Below, in pieces: positions 35,445-45,313 of a stretch of 64,000 nt of DNA. Below the pieces are notes generated by a model. The model worked only from the letters and a program-made list of their open reading frames with translations. It had not been told where the DNA came from and made no database searches. The position numbers were made by a program, and so were the translations under genes. Source of the DNA: Halomonas meridiana (GTDB lineage: Bacteria; Pseudomonadota; Gammaproteobacteria; Pseudomonadales; Halomonadaceae); contig NZ_CP024621.1 of NCBI RefSeq assembly GCF_009846525.1, positions 3,658,001-3,722,000 of the forward strand. The letters run 5' to 3'. Position 1 is the first letter of the stretch. Each line of letters starts with the position of its first letter.

Positions 35445-36847
35445 TTAGAACTGCGTCGGTAGCCAGGTCGCCAATTGCGGGAAGAAGGTCAGCAACAGCA
35501 GCATGCCCAACTGCATCAAGATAAACGGCACCACGCCACGATAAATGGCCGATGTAGGCACCGAAGGCGGCGCCACGCCGCGCAGATAAAACAGCGCGAA
35601 ACCGAACGGCGGCGTCAGGAACGAGGTCTGCAGGTTGATGGCGATCATGATCCCTAGCCAGATCGGGTCTAGCCCCATGGCCAGCAGAATCGGCCCGACG
35701 ATCGGCACCACCACGAAAGTGATTTCGATGAAGTCGAGAATGAAGCCGAGGAGGAAGATCACCAGCATGACGATGATCGTCGCGCCAATCACGCCGCCCG
35801 GCATACCCTCGAACAGCTCGGTGACCATATGCTCACCGCCGTAAGCACGGAAGACCAGCGAGAACAGCGCCGCGCCGATCAAGATCAGAAACACCATGGT
35901 GGTGACGTGGGTCGTCGAGCGCAGCACCTCTTTCAGGGTGGCCCAGTCCAACTGGCGATAGGCTAATGCCAGCACCAGCGCGCCAAAAGCCCCCACGGCC
36001 GAGGCTTCGGTGGGTGTGGCAAAGCCGCTCAGAATCGAGCCCAACACCGCTACGATCAGCACCACCGGGGGCACCAAGCCTTTGAGCAGCAAAATCCCCA
36101 GGCCCGAGGTGTGGCCAAGCTCGGCCATCAGCTCTTCGCGGTCGGCCGCGGGCGCCATACTGGGCCGGAAGAACGCCACCAAGCCCACGTAGATCATGTA
36201 CATGACGACGAGGATCAACCCCGGCACCAGGGCGCCCATGAAAAGATCGCCCACAGAGACCGTTTTCGGGCTGAAGATGCCCATATCGAGCTGCGCCTGC
36301 TGGTAGGCCGACGAAAGAACGTCGCCCAGCAGCACCAGGGCGATGGAGGGGGAATAATCTGTCCCAGCGTGCCGGTGGCACAGATGGTACCGGTGGCCAG
36401 CGACGTGCTGTAGCCCCGCTTGAGCATGGCGGGCAGTGACATCAGTCCCATGGTGACCACGGTTGCCCCGACGATGCCCGTGGACGCGGCCATCAGCATG
36501 CCCACCAGCGTGACCGAAATCCCCAAGCCACCGCGCATGGAGCCAAACAGCAGCGCCATGGCATCCAGCAGCGTTTCAGCGACTTTGGATTTCTCCAGCA
36601 GCACGCCCATCAAGACGAACAGGGGTACCGCCAAGAGCGTCTGGTTGGTCATGATGCCGTACAGGCGATTGGGCAGCGCGGCTAGATAGCCACTGTCGAA
36701 GTTGGCATCGATGCCCACGGCTTCCAGGCCCAAGCCCATGCCGGCAAACAGCAGCGCGGTGCCCGCTAGCGATAGCGCCACGGGAAAGCCGAACATCAGC
36801 ACGATACAGATGGCGGCAAACAGAATAAGCGGCATAAATTCGAGCAT
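35445..36847 (-). pseudogene. TRAP large permease (DctM) with a one-base frameshift
   Basis: The DctM-like permease that should pair with the TakP-like protein. The first part (36847 to about 36353) reads normally to GTLGQIIPP, then drops out of frame. The second part resumes in another frame as LLGDVLSSAYQQAQ and continues to the stop at 35445. The break is at a run of five C on the minus strand (36352-36348), where six would restore IIPPSIALVLLGD, the standard family sequence. Either a sequencing error or a real loss of function. The start ATG overlaps the DctQ stop (TGATG). Confidence 0.85.
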
Positions 36848-37407
36848 CAAACGCGCTCCTCAAGGTGATGGTCATCGGCGGCTGGCGGCGTGATCCGCCC
36901 GGTGAAGACATAGCCATTGCGCACGACTTCGATCAGCCCCTGAAGGATCATCAGGACTGCAAACACCGGAATCAGCGTTTTCAGTGCGAAAACAGCCGGT
37001 ATGCCACCGTAATCCGAGGAGGTTTCCAAAATGCGCCAGGAGTTCGCCACATAGCCATAGCTGGATGCGATGATGAACAGCATCACCGGAATCAGCAGCA
37101 GCAAAATGCCGAGAATGTTCACCAACGCTTGACGACGAGGCGTCATACCGCGGTAAAAAATATCGACGCGGACATGGCCATCGTGGCGAAAGGTGTAGGC
37201 AGCCGCGAGCATGAAGACGCTGGCGTGCATGTACATCACCAGCTCTTGCATGAAGATGCTGTTGATACTGAACATATAGCGAAGCAGTACAATCGCGAAC
37301 TGAATCAACATCATGATGATGATCAGCCACGCAAGGGTACGCCCGAACCACTCCGAAGCGCGGTCCAGCGCACCGATAAACGCAGGTAGTTGTGTTGTGT
37401 CCGACAT
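36847..37407 (-). CDS. TRAP small permease (DctQ)
   Basis: A 186-residue four-helix subunit, large for DctQ as is common with TakP-type systems. Helical segments include WLIIIMMLIQFAIVLLRYMF and the conserved TFRHDGHVRVDIFYRG. The ATG at 37407 gives a normal start; the further upstream in-frame TTG adds a poorly conserved tail. First gene of the dctQ-dctM-takP unit. Confidence 0.88.
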   Translation of the reverse strand: MSDTTQLPAFIGALDRASEWFGRTLAWLIIIMMLIQFAIVLLRYMFSINSIFMQELVMYMHASVFMLAAAYTFRHDGHVRVDIFYRGMTPRRQALVNILGILLLLIPVMLFIIASSYGYVANSWRILETSSDYGGIPAVFALKTLIPVFAVLMILQGLIEVVRNGYVFTGRITPPAADDHHLEERV

Positions 37408-37503
37408 GGAAGTGTCTCGCGTAAAACGGCTAAGGGGAGTCAGCGCCCCAGACAATAGCGCATATACGCGGACAATGCAGCGCCCGACAGCCGCTCGTGC
37501 GGC

Positions 37504-38352
37504 TTATTGTTTAACGCTTGCGCGAATTGCCGCTAGACACGGCGCTGGCAGCGGTAAATCCACCGCGATCGGCAGATGATCGGAGAAGAGATGATCCAGC
37601 ACGCGCACCTCTGCGGCCTCCAGGGTTTGCGAGAGCAGAATATGGTCCAACGCGCGGCGCGGCTGCCAAGAGGGGTAGCTCAGCAGCGGCTTCACGGGGT
37701 GCAGCGGCAGCGACGTGCTAAACCGCTCGTGGGCGTGAAGCTGCTCAGGCGTGCAGTTCAAGTCGCCCATCACCACCACGTGCCGCAGCGGCTCGATGAT
37801 GTCGCTCAGGTAGTCGAGCTGGCGCACGCGACCACGGTGGCTGAGCGCCAAATGCGCCACGAAGATATGCAGCGCGTCGGGACCGTCACCGTAGCGAACG
37901 TGAATCGCACCGCGGCCAGGCAGCATGCCCGGTAACCGATGCTCTTCGATATGGCTAGGCGTCAAGCGGGAGAGCAGGCCGTTGCTGTGCTGGGCGAATT
38001 GGCCTAGGTTGCGGTTGAGCTGCTGGAAATAATGAGGAAATTTGGCTTGTGCCGCCAAATACTCCACTTGGTTGACCCGGCTGGAGCGAAAGCTGCCGCC
38101 ATCGACCTCTTGCAACCCCACTACGTCGAACTGCTCTAACACGCTACCCACCAGCGCTAATCGCTTGAGGCGCTGCGGGTTGGGCAACACGTGCTGCCAG
38201 CTCCGCGTGAGGTAGTGGTGATAGGCAGACGTTTGAATGCCCACCTGCAGGTTGAAGGTCAGCAGCCGAAGTTGGCCGCGCTCCAGCAACGCAGAGGTGG
38301 GCAGCGCCCCGGGCGAGCGGGTTGGCCCGCCCGTGTGGCCGTGCTCAAGCAC
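37504..38352 (-). CDS. Endonuclease/exonuclease/phosphatase family protein
   Basis: A 282-residue metal-dependent hydrolase of the EEP fold. Signature pieces are LLTFNLQVGIQ, VGLQEVDGGSFRS (metal-binding glutamate), HIFVAHLALS, VVMGDLNCTPEQL and a C-terminal FSDHLPIAVDL with the catalytic DH. It lacks a signal peptide. It starts with GTG two bases after the dsbA stop, so it is translated together with dsbA. Whether it cuts DNA, phospholipid or a sugar phosphate is unknown. Confidence 0.86.
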   Translation of the reverse strand: MLEHGHTGGPTRSPGALPTSALLERGQLRLLTFNLQVGIQTSAYHHYLTRSWQHVLPNPQRLKRLALVGSVLEQFDVVGLQEVDGGSFRSSRVNQVEYLAAQAKFPHYFQQLNRNLGQFAQHSNGLLSRLTPSHIEEHRLPGMLPGRGAIHVRYGDGPDALHIFVAHLALSHRGRVRQLDYLSDIIEPLRHVVVMGDLNCTPEQLHAHERFSTSLPLHPVKPLLSYPSWQPRRALDHILLSQTLEAAEVRVLDHLFSDHLPIAVDLPLPAPCLAAIRASVKQ

Positions 38353-38354
38353 CG

Positions 38355-38987
38355 TTATTGCGCACGCTCGCTGCGAACTTTCTCGATCAGCGCATCGGCG
38401 ATTTGCGGCATGTTTTCCAGGCTGCCGGCCGACTGAGGCGATACCACGTAACGGCCATCCACGATCAGCGCGGGCACACCCATCAGGCGCATGTCACGCA
38501 TACGGCTGTTAGCCTTGTTGACCTCGCTGCGCACGCTGAACGCCGTCAGCGCTTTTTCGGCCTCTTCTTCGCTCACGCCATAATCAGAGAAGAACTCGGC
38601 GATGTCGTCTGCCTCGGTCAGCGAGCGGCCATCCTGGTGAATGGCGTCGAAGAAGTCCTGATGCAGCTCTTCTTCGATACCCAGCGACTGAGCGGCATAG
38701 AAGGCCGTCGCATGGGTATTCCAGTCGCCGCCCATGGTGGCCGGCATTTTCACGATGCTCACGTCATCGTCCAGCGTCTCGTACCACTCGTTCACGGACG
38801 TTTGCAGCCGGTAGCAGTGCGGGCAGCCAAACCAGAACGCTTCGGTCACTTCGATCTGGTCATCGTCTACCTGGGTCGCCACCGGCGACTCCAGCAGCGT
38901 GTAGTGCTGGCCTTCGACCAGCTCCTGAGCGCTTACCGCTGCAGACAGGCCAAGACCGGCCAGTGCGACCATCAACGTTTTCAACAT
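38355..38987 (-). CDS. dsbA: Thiol:disulfide interchange protein DsbA
   Basis: A 210-residue periplasmic oxidase that introduces disulfides. The signal peptide ends AAVSA/QE, the active site is CPHC in EAFWFGCPHCYRLQ, and the cis-proline loop is MGVPALIVDGRYV. DsbB would re-oxidise it; its gene is not in the window. It follows the cytochrome c4 gene on the same strand, a neighbourhood shared with Pseudomonas. Confidence 0.95.
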   Translation of the reverse strand: MLKTLMVALAGLGLSAAVSAQELVEGQHYTLLESPVATQVDDDQIEVTEAFWFGCPHCYRLQTSVNEWYETLDDDVSIVKMPATMGGDWNTHATAFYAAQSLGIEEELHQDFFDAIHQDGRSLTEADDIAEFFSDYGVSEEEAEKALTAFSVRSEVNKANSRMRDMRLMGVPALIVDGRYVVSPQSAGSLENMPQIADALIEKVRSERAQ

Positions 38988-39104
38988 AGCGAGAACTCTC
39001 CAAAAAAGCGGGCCAACAAAAGTGAGGCTATGACCCCTAGCAGGGCAGGCAGGTTCCCCATCCTGCGGATAATGCACAAAACGGGGAGGCCTGCGGCAGG
39101 GAAA

Positions 39105-39734
39105 TTAGTTCAAGCCCAGCACGTAGTTGGCGACGGCTTCCATATCTTGGTCGCTCATTTTGGACGCGATATCGCCCATCACGTTGTTCGGGCTGTTGGC
39201 GCGCTCACCGGACGCAAAGGCTTGCAGCGTAGAGACGGTGTACTCCGCATGCTGACCCGACAGCGCCGGATACACCGCGCTGCCGATGCCTACGCCCGTG
39301 GGCGAGTGGCAAGCGCTACAAGCGGGAATGCCTTTGGACATATCACCCGCACGGTACAGCTCTTCACCGCGAGCGAGCAGCTCAGCGTCTTCATCGCTGG
39401 TTTGGCCAAGGTTCGCGTCTTGGCCTGCAAAGTGCGCCGCCACGTCCCAGGCGTCTTGGTCAGAGAAGTTATCGACCAAACCGGCCATCTGGGCAACGAC
39501 GCGGTTGCCGTCACGGATATCCATGATCTGCTTGGCGAGGTAGGACATCTGCTGCCCTGCCAGGTTAGGGAAAGTGCCCACTGCGCTGATCCCCTGCTGG
39601 CCATGACAGGCGGCACAAGTTTGCGCGAGTTCACGACCTGCCGCTGCGTCAGCGTCGGCTTGAAGGTCCGCTTGGGCGTGGACGGTGCCAACGGCACCCA
39701 TGGTAATTGCCAGGCTTGCCAGTAACTTTCTCAT
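39105..39734 (-). CDS. Di-haem cytochrome c4
   Basis: A 209-residue periplasmic cytochrome. Two haem c sites, CAACH and CSACH, lie about 100 residues apart in two similar domains, with distal methionines in the NNVMGDIASKM-type segments. It carries electrons to terminal oxidases. The signal peptide ends VHA/QADL. The ATG at 39734 has GGAAAAG upstream; an in-frame extension upstream lacks a signal sequence. The 309 bases between it and engB hold two divergent promoters, a CCTGGGC/GCCCAGG hairpin near 39776-39792 and the inverted repeat listed next. Confidence 0.95.
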   Translation of the reverse strand: MRKLLASLAITMGAVGTVHAQADLQADADAAAGRELAQTCAACHGQQGISAVGTFPNLAGQQMSYLAKQIMDIRDGNRVVAQMAGLVDNFSDQDAWDVAAHFAGQDANLGQTSDEDAELLARGEELYRAGDMSKGIPACSACHSPTGVGIGSAVYPALSGQHAEYTVSTLQAFASGERANSPNNVMGDIASKMSDQDMEAVANYVLGLN

Positions 39735-39891
39735 TGCTTTTCCACTATGCCGTTTGATTATTGACTGGTACGCACCCTGGGCGCTGCCCAGGTTCAGCAC
39801 ATTACCAGGGTCAGCTCCGCCAAAACGAACAACGTGTCGTGTTGGTCGCTGCTGGCTAGAGCGCGATGGTACACTAGCGCCCCAGGTCGCA

Positions 39892-39915
39892 GTTATAAGA
39901 CGCTTGCATTATAAC
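39892..39915. promoter_or_regulatory. Inverted repeat GTTATAA-N10-TTATAAC
   Basis: A perfect 7-bp inverted repeat with a 10-base spacer in the engB/cytochrome c4 intergenic region. About 25 bases upstream is an extended -10 sequence, TGGTACACT, on the plus strand, so the repeat would lie at the start of the engB transcript. An operator role is possible; the factor is unknown. Confidence 0.35.
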
Positions 39916-40043
39916 GAATCACCCTAGCGGCGGGAATGCAAGTCCAGATCTGCTTTTGGGGTAATTCGTCGCGGCACCGCACGCTTCCACGTCACAGGAC
40001 GCTTGCAGGCCGTGTTATACGTTTGTTTTTCAGGATGAACTCC

Positions 40044-40691
40044 ATGTCTACCCCTCATGATAGCCCAGTCCCTCGGCTGAACTACCCCACCGCGCGTTTT
40101 ATGATCAGCGCGCCGACGCTGGCCCTGTGCCCGGACGACACGGGCGCAGAAGTGGCCTTTGCCGGACGCTCCAATGCCGGTAAATCCAGCGCCATCAACG
40201 CCCTGACCCAGCAAAACGCCCTGGCGCGCACCTCGCGTACGCCGGGCCGCACCCAGCTCATCAACTTCTTCACCGTGATGAACGATGAGTCGCGCCGCCT
40301 GGTGGACCTACCCGGCTATGGCTACGCCAAGGTGCCGGAAGCGGTCAAGATCGAGTGGCAAAAGCACCTGTCGGACTACCTGCGCGGCCGTTTCAGCCTG
40401 CGGGGTCTGGTGCTACTCATGGACGTGCGCCACCCACTGACCGAGTTCGACCAAATGATGCTCGATTATGCCGACCAGCGCGGCATGCCGGTGCATATCC
40501 TGCTGACCAAGGCCGACAAACTGAAGCGCGGCCCGGCCAGCGCCGCCCTCCAGAAAGTGCGCTCTCGCCTGCGGGAGTGGGAAGATCTGGTATCGGTTCA
40601 GCTCTTCTCGTCGCTCAAGCGCGACGGCGTCGACACTCTCTCCCAAAAGCTCGACCAGTGGCTCTACACCCCTGAAGACACCCACGATTAA
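40044..40691 (+). CDS. engB: Ribosome biogenesis GTP-binding protein EngB/YihA
   Basis: A 215-residue GTPase needed for assembly of the 50S subunit. G motifs are GRSNAGKSS (G1), TSRTPGRTQ (G2), DLPGYGYAK (G3), LTKADKL (G4) and SSLK (G5). The ATG at 40044 lies eight bases after AGGA; the ATG at 40035 is possible and would add three residues. It converges with a HAD phosphatase gene six bases beyond. Confidence 0.95.
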   Translation: MSTPHDSPVPRLNYPTARFMISAPTLALCPDDTGAEVAFAGRSNAGKSSAINALTQQNALARTSRTPGRTQLINFFTVMNDESRRLVDLPGYGYAKVPEAVKIEWQKHLSDYLRGRFSLRGLVLLMDVRHPLTEFDQMMLDYADQRGMPVHILLTKADKLKRGPASAALQKVRSRLREWEDLVSVQLFSSLKRDGVDTLSQKLDQWLYTPEDTHD

Positions 40692-40697
40692 GCGGGG

Positions 40698-41435
40698 CTA
40701 AGCCCGCCGTTCCAGCCACGCAATCAGCTCGGGTAGCTCTTTGACGTGGGCAATGCGATGAACGCGCTCGGGCAGTGCGTGATCGCCGCGCTCGGCCACC
40801 CAGGCGGCGTGCATACCGAGCTGCTGGGCGGGAAGCACGTCTTCTGCCCAGGAGTCGCCCACGTGCATGGCGCGCTGCGGTACGGTCTTAAGCCGCTCCA
40901 ACGCGGTGAGAAAAGGCTTGGGGTCAGGTTTGGGAGCCAGCAGCTCTCCGGCGGCAATCGCCACCGGAAAGTGGGCCGCCAATGGCTGACGCTTGAGATG
41001 AATGTTGCCGTTGGTGATCGCCGCGAGCCGATAGCGCTCGGCCAGCGCCGACAGCAGCCCGGCCGCCTCCGGGTGCGGAGTGACCTGCACGCGCAGGCGG
41101 TGGAACTCGTTCATGGCGGCGGCAGCCCATAAAAGCGCGGCGCTGCGCGGCAGGCCGCTCGCTTCGAGCTGGTCCTCCAGCGCCCGCAGCCGAAGCCAGG
41201 TAAAGTCGCCACGCCGCTCCGGTACTTGGCTGGCCCACTGTTGGCGACGCTGCAAGTAGTCCGCCACCCCCGCCTCGTAGGTAAGCGGCAACGGTGCCTC
41301 CTGACGCGCCGACCGCCATGCCGTGAGCGCGTCCAGCAACCAGCGGTAGTGCCCCTCTTCGGTTTTCAGCATCACCCCCTGGTTGTCCCACAGGGTGTCG
41401 TCCAGATCAAAGGTGATGGCGTCTAACGTGATCAT
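40698..41435 (-). CDS. HAD-superfamily hydrolase, YigB type
   Basis: A 245-residue phosphatase with motif I DLDDTLWDN, motif II AAITNGN, and the late acidic motif HVGDSWAEDVLPAQQLG. E. coli YigB dephosphorylates FMN (and other small phosphates) and its gene likewise follows xerC. Start overlaps the xerC stop (ATGA), indicating coupling. It is the end of the argH-xerC gene run. Confidence 0.9.
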   Translation of the reverse strand: MITLDAITFDLDDTLWDNQGVMLKTEEGHYRWLLDALTAWRSARQEAPLPLTYEAGVADYLQRRQQWASQVPERRGDFTWLRLRALEDQLEASGLPRSAALLWAAAAMNEFHRLRVQVTPHPEAAGLLSALAERYRLAAITNGNIHLKRQPLAAHFPVAIAAGELLAPKPDPKPFLTALERLKTVPQRAMHVGDSWAEDVLPAQQLGMHAAWVAERGDHALPERVHRIAHVKELPELIAWLERRA

Positions 41436-42346
41436 GATTCGCTCTCACTCGGGCGGCGCTTGGCGCGCGGGTGGGCGGCATCGTAGCTTTCGGCGAGATG
41501 CTGCCAGTCCAGGCGCGTGTACACCTGGGTCGTGGATAAATTGGCGTGGCCCAGCAGCTCCTGCACGGCGCGCAGATCCTGACTGGATTCCAGCAAATGG
41601 CTGGCGAAGGAGTGGCGCAGGCGGTGGGGATGAAGGTGCTCCGGTAGGCCGCGCACCACCGAGAGCTGCGCTAGGCGCTTCTGGATTGCTCGATGCCCCA
41701 ACCGCTGCCCCCGTTGACCGACGAAGAGCGCCGTTTCAGCGCTGGCCGCCAAACTGGCCCGGCAGGTGAGCCACGCGGTGAGTGCCTGCTGGGCGCGTCG
41801 CCCTACGGGCACCTGGCGAGGTTTGCTGCCTTTCCCCATCACCCGCACATGGTTGGCCGCCAACTGGCTCACGTCCAACGCCGCCAGCTCGGCCAAACGC
41901 AGACCGCTGGAGTAGAACAGCTCCAGCATGGCCTGGTCACGAAGCGAGAGCGGCGAGCCGTCGTGGGGCGTATCGAGAAAGCGTGCCAGCGCATCCACAT
42001 CCAACGGTTTTGGCAGATGGCTGGGCTGTTTGGGGGTGCGCAGCAAACGGATCGGGTTATCCATCAACACCTGATCCCGTACCAGCGCGTCGGCAAAGCG
42101 CGATAGCGCTGCGCGACGGCGGGCCAAGCTGCGCGGCGACAGCCCCCGGCTACGCTCGGCACCAAGGAAAGCCCTTGCCAGCGCCGTGTCCAGCGCGCTG
42201 GCCTGGGTCACACCTCGCTGTTCGGCAAACTGACAGAACGCGGATAAATCCTGACGATAGGCCGCGACCGTCGCGAGGCTCGCGTGGCTGGCCAGTGTCG
42301 CCAAATAGCCCGCCACGGCGTCTACCAGGGTCTCTGGGCTACCCAT
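41432..42346 (-). CDS. xerC: Tyrosine recombinase XerC
   Basis: A 304-residue site-specific recombinase that, with XerD, resolves chromosome dimers at dif. The catalytic set is complete: arginine in SSGLRLAEL, lysine in MGKGSKPRQ, HRLRHSFASHLL with His and Arg, GHANLSTTQ with His, and tyrosine in VYTRLD. An N-terminal SAM-like domain spans 1-90. I used the ATG at 42346 (GGAG four bases upstream); the ATG at 42361 is equally possible. It overlaps the end of the DUF484 gene. Confidence 0.95.
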   Translation of the reverse strand: MGSPETLVDAVAGYLATLASHASLATVAAYRQDLSAFCQFAEQRGVTQASALDTALARAFLGAERSRGLSPRSLARRRAALSRFADALVRDQVLMDNPIRLLRTPKQPSHLPKPLDVDALARFLDTPHDGSPLSLRDQAMLELFYSSGLRLAELAALDVSQLAANHVRVMGKGSKPRQVPVGRRAQQALTAWLTCRASLAASAETALFVGQRGQRLGHRAIQKRLAQLSVVRGLPEHLHPHRLRHSFASHLLESSQDLRAVQELLGHANLSTTQVYTRLDWQHLAESYDAAHPRAKRRPSESES

Positions 42347-43064
42347 GGTGCTCCGCACCATGCGGCCCTAAACGCAGCAGCAGTCGGGCGACGATATCGC
42401 CCAGGTACTCGGTAAACAGCGTGTCCATGCTGGCGCGATAGCACTCGGGGTCGGGGCTGGCGAGCAGTAAATAGCCCAGTTGCTCGCCAGCCGAGAGCCG
42501 TGTGATCGCACAGGAGCCTGCCTTGCGGGGCGCCTTGGTGTGGGGCAGCAGGCACTTCCAGTCGCTGACGCTCAGCTTGGCGCAGCGGCTGGTACGGCCA
42601 TCCAGCAGCGCCGCTAGGCGAGCGCTGGCGTGCTGATCGAGAATATGGCGCGGCGGCTGAGGCGGCGTCGGCTCGGCATCGCTCAACGCAGCGGGGCACC
42701 ATAAGGCCATTGCCGGGGTTTGGAAACGCTCGCTCAACTGCGTCGCCAGCGCCTGGGCCAGCGCATCGCGATCTTCCGCTTCGACCAGGCTGAGCAGCGT
42801 TTCCCGCAGGCGACGGTACTGAGCTTCGTTATGGCGTGCGGTTTCCAACAGATGCTCAAGCCGCCCTTCTGCCGTTTCGGCTCGCTGACGCAGGTCGATC
42901 ACCAGCCGCTCCAGCAGCGATACCGCGCCATCGATATGGGGATGCGGGACTTTGAGCTGCTGCAGCAGCCCTTCACGGCCAATAAAAAAGTCGGGGTGAC
43001 GGGCCAGCCAAAACGCCACTTGATCCGGATCGAGCGTTTTGCGCGGCTCAGGAGCTTGAGACAT
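42339..43064 (-). CDS. DUF484 family protein
   Basis: A 241-residue cytoplasmic protein with the family opening VAFWLARHPDFFIGREGLL, a coiled-coil segment around residues 50-95 and a GAF-like C-terminal half. The function is unknown, but the gene is almost always between dapF and xerC in gammaproteobacteria, as here. The ATG at 43064 follows GAGGAGA. Sixteen bases separate it from dapF. Confidence 0.9.
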   Translation of the reverse strand: MSQAPEPRKTLDPDQVAFWLARHPDFFIGREGLLQQLKVPHPHIDGAVSLLERLVIDLRQRAETAEGRLEHLLETARHNEAQYRRLRETLLSLVEAEDRDALAQALATQLSERFQTPAMALWCPAALSDAEPTPPQPPRHILDQHASARLAALLDGRTSRCAKLSVSDWKCLLPHTKAPRKAGSCAITRLSAGEQLGYLLLASPDPECYRASMDTLFTEYLGDIVARLLLRLGPHGAEHHG

Positions 43065-43080
43065 CGCCGTTCTCCTCGAA

Positions 43081-43914
43081 TTAGTTGAGTGATACCCGAC
43101 CGTCAAATACCCGCGTCGCGGGGCCTACCATGACCAGCGACGCCTCGGGATCCGGCCACTCGATGCTTAACTTGCCGCCGGGCAAATGGACTTTCACCGG
43201 ACTTTTTAACAGCCCTTGGCGAATACCGCTGGCCACCGCCGCACAGGCGCCCGTGCCACAGGCCAGAGTTTCACCGCTGCCACGCTCGAACACCCGCAGA
43301 CGAATCTCGCTGGGCGAGACCACCTGCATGAAGCCGACGTTGACCCGCTTGGGAAACCGAGGATGCGACTCCAACAGCGGCCCTAAGCGTTCCACCGGCG
43401 CGCGCTCCACGCTTTCGACCTGGAGAACAGCATGCGGATTGCCCATAGAGACCACGCCAAGCTGTAGCGTGTCGCCTTCGACCTCTACCTCGTGCAGCGG
43501 CTGGTCCCCCGGCGCGTCGAAGGGCAGCGTGGCCGGGTTGAAGCGCGGCCTGCCCATGTCCACCCGCACCATGCCGTCGTGCTGCACGTTGAGCACCAAC
43601 GGGCCACCGGCGGTTTCCACATGGATTTCATGCTTGTGGGTCAGGCGCTGGTCACGCACGAAGCGGGCAAAGCAGCGCGCGCCGTTACCGCAGTTTTCTA
43701 CTTCGCTGCCGTCGGCGTTATAGATGCGGTAGCGAAAGTCCATGTCCGGATCGCGGGGCGGCTCGACGATCAGCAGTTGGTCAAAGCCAATGCCAAAGCG
43801 CCGGTCCGCCAGCTGGCGGATCTGCTCGTCCCGCAGGCGCGCCCGCTGGGTGACCAGGTCCACCACCATGAAGTCGTTGCCCAGGCCGTGCATTTTGGTG
43901 AAGTGCAGCAGCAT
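43081..43914 (-). CDS. dapF: Diaminopimelate epimerase
   Basis: A 277-residue enzyme that converts LL- to meso-diaminopimelate for lysine and peptidoglycan. The two catalytic cysteines lie in [13 protein letters not shown] and ACGTGACAA, and the N-terminus begins [18 protein letters not shown]. Its ATG overlaps the lysA stop by one base (TGATG), so the stretch further upstream that stays open is not coding for this protein. Confidence 0.96.
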   Translation of the reverse strand: MLLHFTKMHGLGNDFMVVDLVTQRARLRDEQIRQLADRRFGIGFDQLLIVEPPRDPDMDFRYRIYNADGSEVENCGNGARCFARFVRDQRLTHKHEIHVETAGGPLVLNVQHDGMVRVDMGRPRFNPATLPFDAPGDQPLHEVEVEGDTLQLGVVSMGNPHAVLQVESVERAPVERLGPLLESHPRFPKRVNVGFMQVVSPSEIRLRVFERGSGETLACGTGACAAVASGIRQGLLKSPVKVHLPGGKLSIEWPDPEASLVMVGPATRVFDGRVSLN

Positions 43915-45185
43915 CAGCGTGCCCCTTCCGGCAGCAGCGCCTCGCCGGCCCACAGGCTTTCCAGCGTTTCCCGAGCGCGCACCACGTGGTAGGTGTCACC
44001 ATCCACCATCACCTCCGGCGGGCGCGGGCGGCTGTTGTAGTTCGAGGCCATGACGAAGCCATACGCCCCGGCCGAGCGCACCGCCAACAGGTCGCCTTCG
44101 GCGATAGCAAGCTCGCGCTCTTTGCCTAGGAAGTCGCCGGTTTCACACACAGGGCCGACCACGTCGTAGGTGGCGGCATTCCGTACTTGGCGGGTATCCA
44201 CCGGCACGATGGCCTGCCACGCTTGATAAAGCGCCGGACGAATCAGGTCGTTCATGGCCGCATCGACGATGGCGAAGTTCTTGGTCTCGCCGGGTTTCAA
44301 GAACTCTACCCGGGTGAGCATCAATCCGGCGTTGGCCGCAATGGAGCGGCCCGGCTCGAACAGCAGCGTGAGCTGTTCACCGCCTTCCCAGCGGGAGAGG
44401 CGCGCCAATAGCTGGCTGGCGTAATCGAAGGGCTGGGGTGGCTTCTCGTCCCGGTAGGGGACGCCTAAGCCGCCCCCCAAATCCAGATGGTCGATCTCGA
44501 TGCCGCGCTCACGCAGGCGCTCCATCAGCACCAGCAGGCGCTCCAGGGCATCCAGGAACGGCGCGGTTTCGGTGAGCTGCGAGCCGATGTGGCAGTCAAG
44601 CCCGGTCACCCGCAGGTTGGGCAGGCTAGCGGCCAGCTGGTACACCTCCAGCGCCTCGTCCACCGGAATACCGAACTTGTTGTCCTTCAAACCGGTGGAA
44701 ATGTACGGGTGGGTCCCCGCATCCACGTCGGGATTGACGCGCAGCGAGACCGGAGCGACTTTCCCCAGCTCGCCCGCCACGGCGTTCAAGCGCTCGAGTT
44801 CCGGGCGCGACTCGACGTTGAAGCATTTGATGCCGACCTCCAGCGCCCGCGCCATCTCCTGGGGCTGCTTGGCGACGCCAGAAAACACCACTTTGGCGGG
44901 GTCACCACCGGCTTTGAGCACTCGCTCCAGCTCGCCCACGGAGACGATGTCGAACCCGGCCCCTAGGCGCGCCAACAGGCCCAGCACGGCCAGGTTCGAG
45001 TTGGCTTTCACCGCGTAGCAAATCAGGTGCGGGTGGCCGCCAAGCGCTTCGGTGTAGGCACGAAAGTGGCGCTCCAGGGTCGCTTTGGAGTAGACGTAGC
45101 AGGGTGTTCCCAGCTTATCCGCCAGCTGCGTTAACGGTACGTCCTCGGCGTAGAGCACGCCGTTGCGGTAGTTAAAGTGATCCAT
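43914..45185 (-). CDS. lysA: Diaminopimelate decarboxylase
   Basis: A 423-residue PLP enzyme forming L-lysine from meso-DAP. The PLP lysine is in [13 protein letters not shown], the glycine-rich phosphate loop in [20 protein letters not shown] follows, and the C-terminal [11 protein letters not shown] has the cysteine that completes the partner active site. Start overlaps the lptM stop (TAATG). Confidence 0.97.
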   Translation of the reverse strand: MDHFNYRNGVLYAEDVPLTQLADKLGTPCYVYSKATLERHFRAYTEALGGHPHLICYAVKANSNLAVLGLLARLGAGFDIVSVGELERVLKAGGDPAKVVFSGVAKQPQEMARALEVGIKCFNVESRPELERLNAVAGELGKVAPVSLRVNPDVDAGTHPYISTGLKDNKFGIPVDEALEVYQLAASLPNLRVTGLDCHIGSQLTETAPFLDALERLLVLMERLRERGIEIDHLDLGGGLGVPYRDEKPPQPFDYASQLLARLSRWEGGEQLTLLFEPGRSIAANAGLMLTRVEFLKPGETKNFAIVDAAMNDLIRPALYQAWQAIVPVDTRQVRNAATYDVVGPVCETGDFLGKERELAIAEGDLLAVRSAGAYGFVMASNYNSRPRPPEVMVDGDTYHVVRARETLESLWAGEALLPEGAR

Positions 45186-45313
45186 TACCCCTCCTGCTCG
45201 GCGGCCGAATCGGATGTGTCATCAGGCAAATAGAGTGGCCCTTTCTGGCCACAGCCGACGAGTAGCAGCGCGGCCAGCAGCAGCGCGCTAAGTGTGATCG
45301 CGTGACGCATCAT
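45185..45313 (-). CDS. lptM: Small LptM-type (YifL) lipoprotein
   Basis: A 42-residue lipoprotein. After the hydrophobic signal comes the lipobox LVGC, with the lipidated cysteine at residue 21, and the family motif GQKGPLYLP. In E. coli LptM binds the LptDE outer-membrane LPS translocon and helps its disulfide maturation. Its ATG overlaps the argH stop (ATGA), and its stop overlaps the lysA start (TAATG), so the reading frame is fixed at both ends. A second ATG one codon on is possible. Confidence 0.93.
   Translation of the reverse strand: MMRHAITLSALLLAALLLVGCGQKGPLYLPDDTSDSAAEQEG

Noticed and set aside
38322..39725. 467-codon plus-strand frame across dsbA and cytochrome c4
   Set aside because: It crosses two well-defined genes and their intergenic gap, with no ribosome site or recognisable domain.
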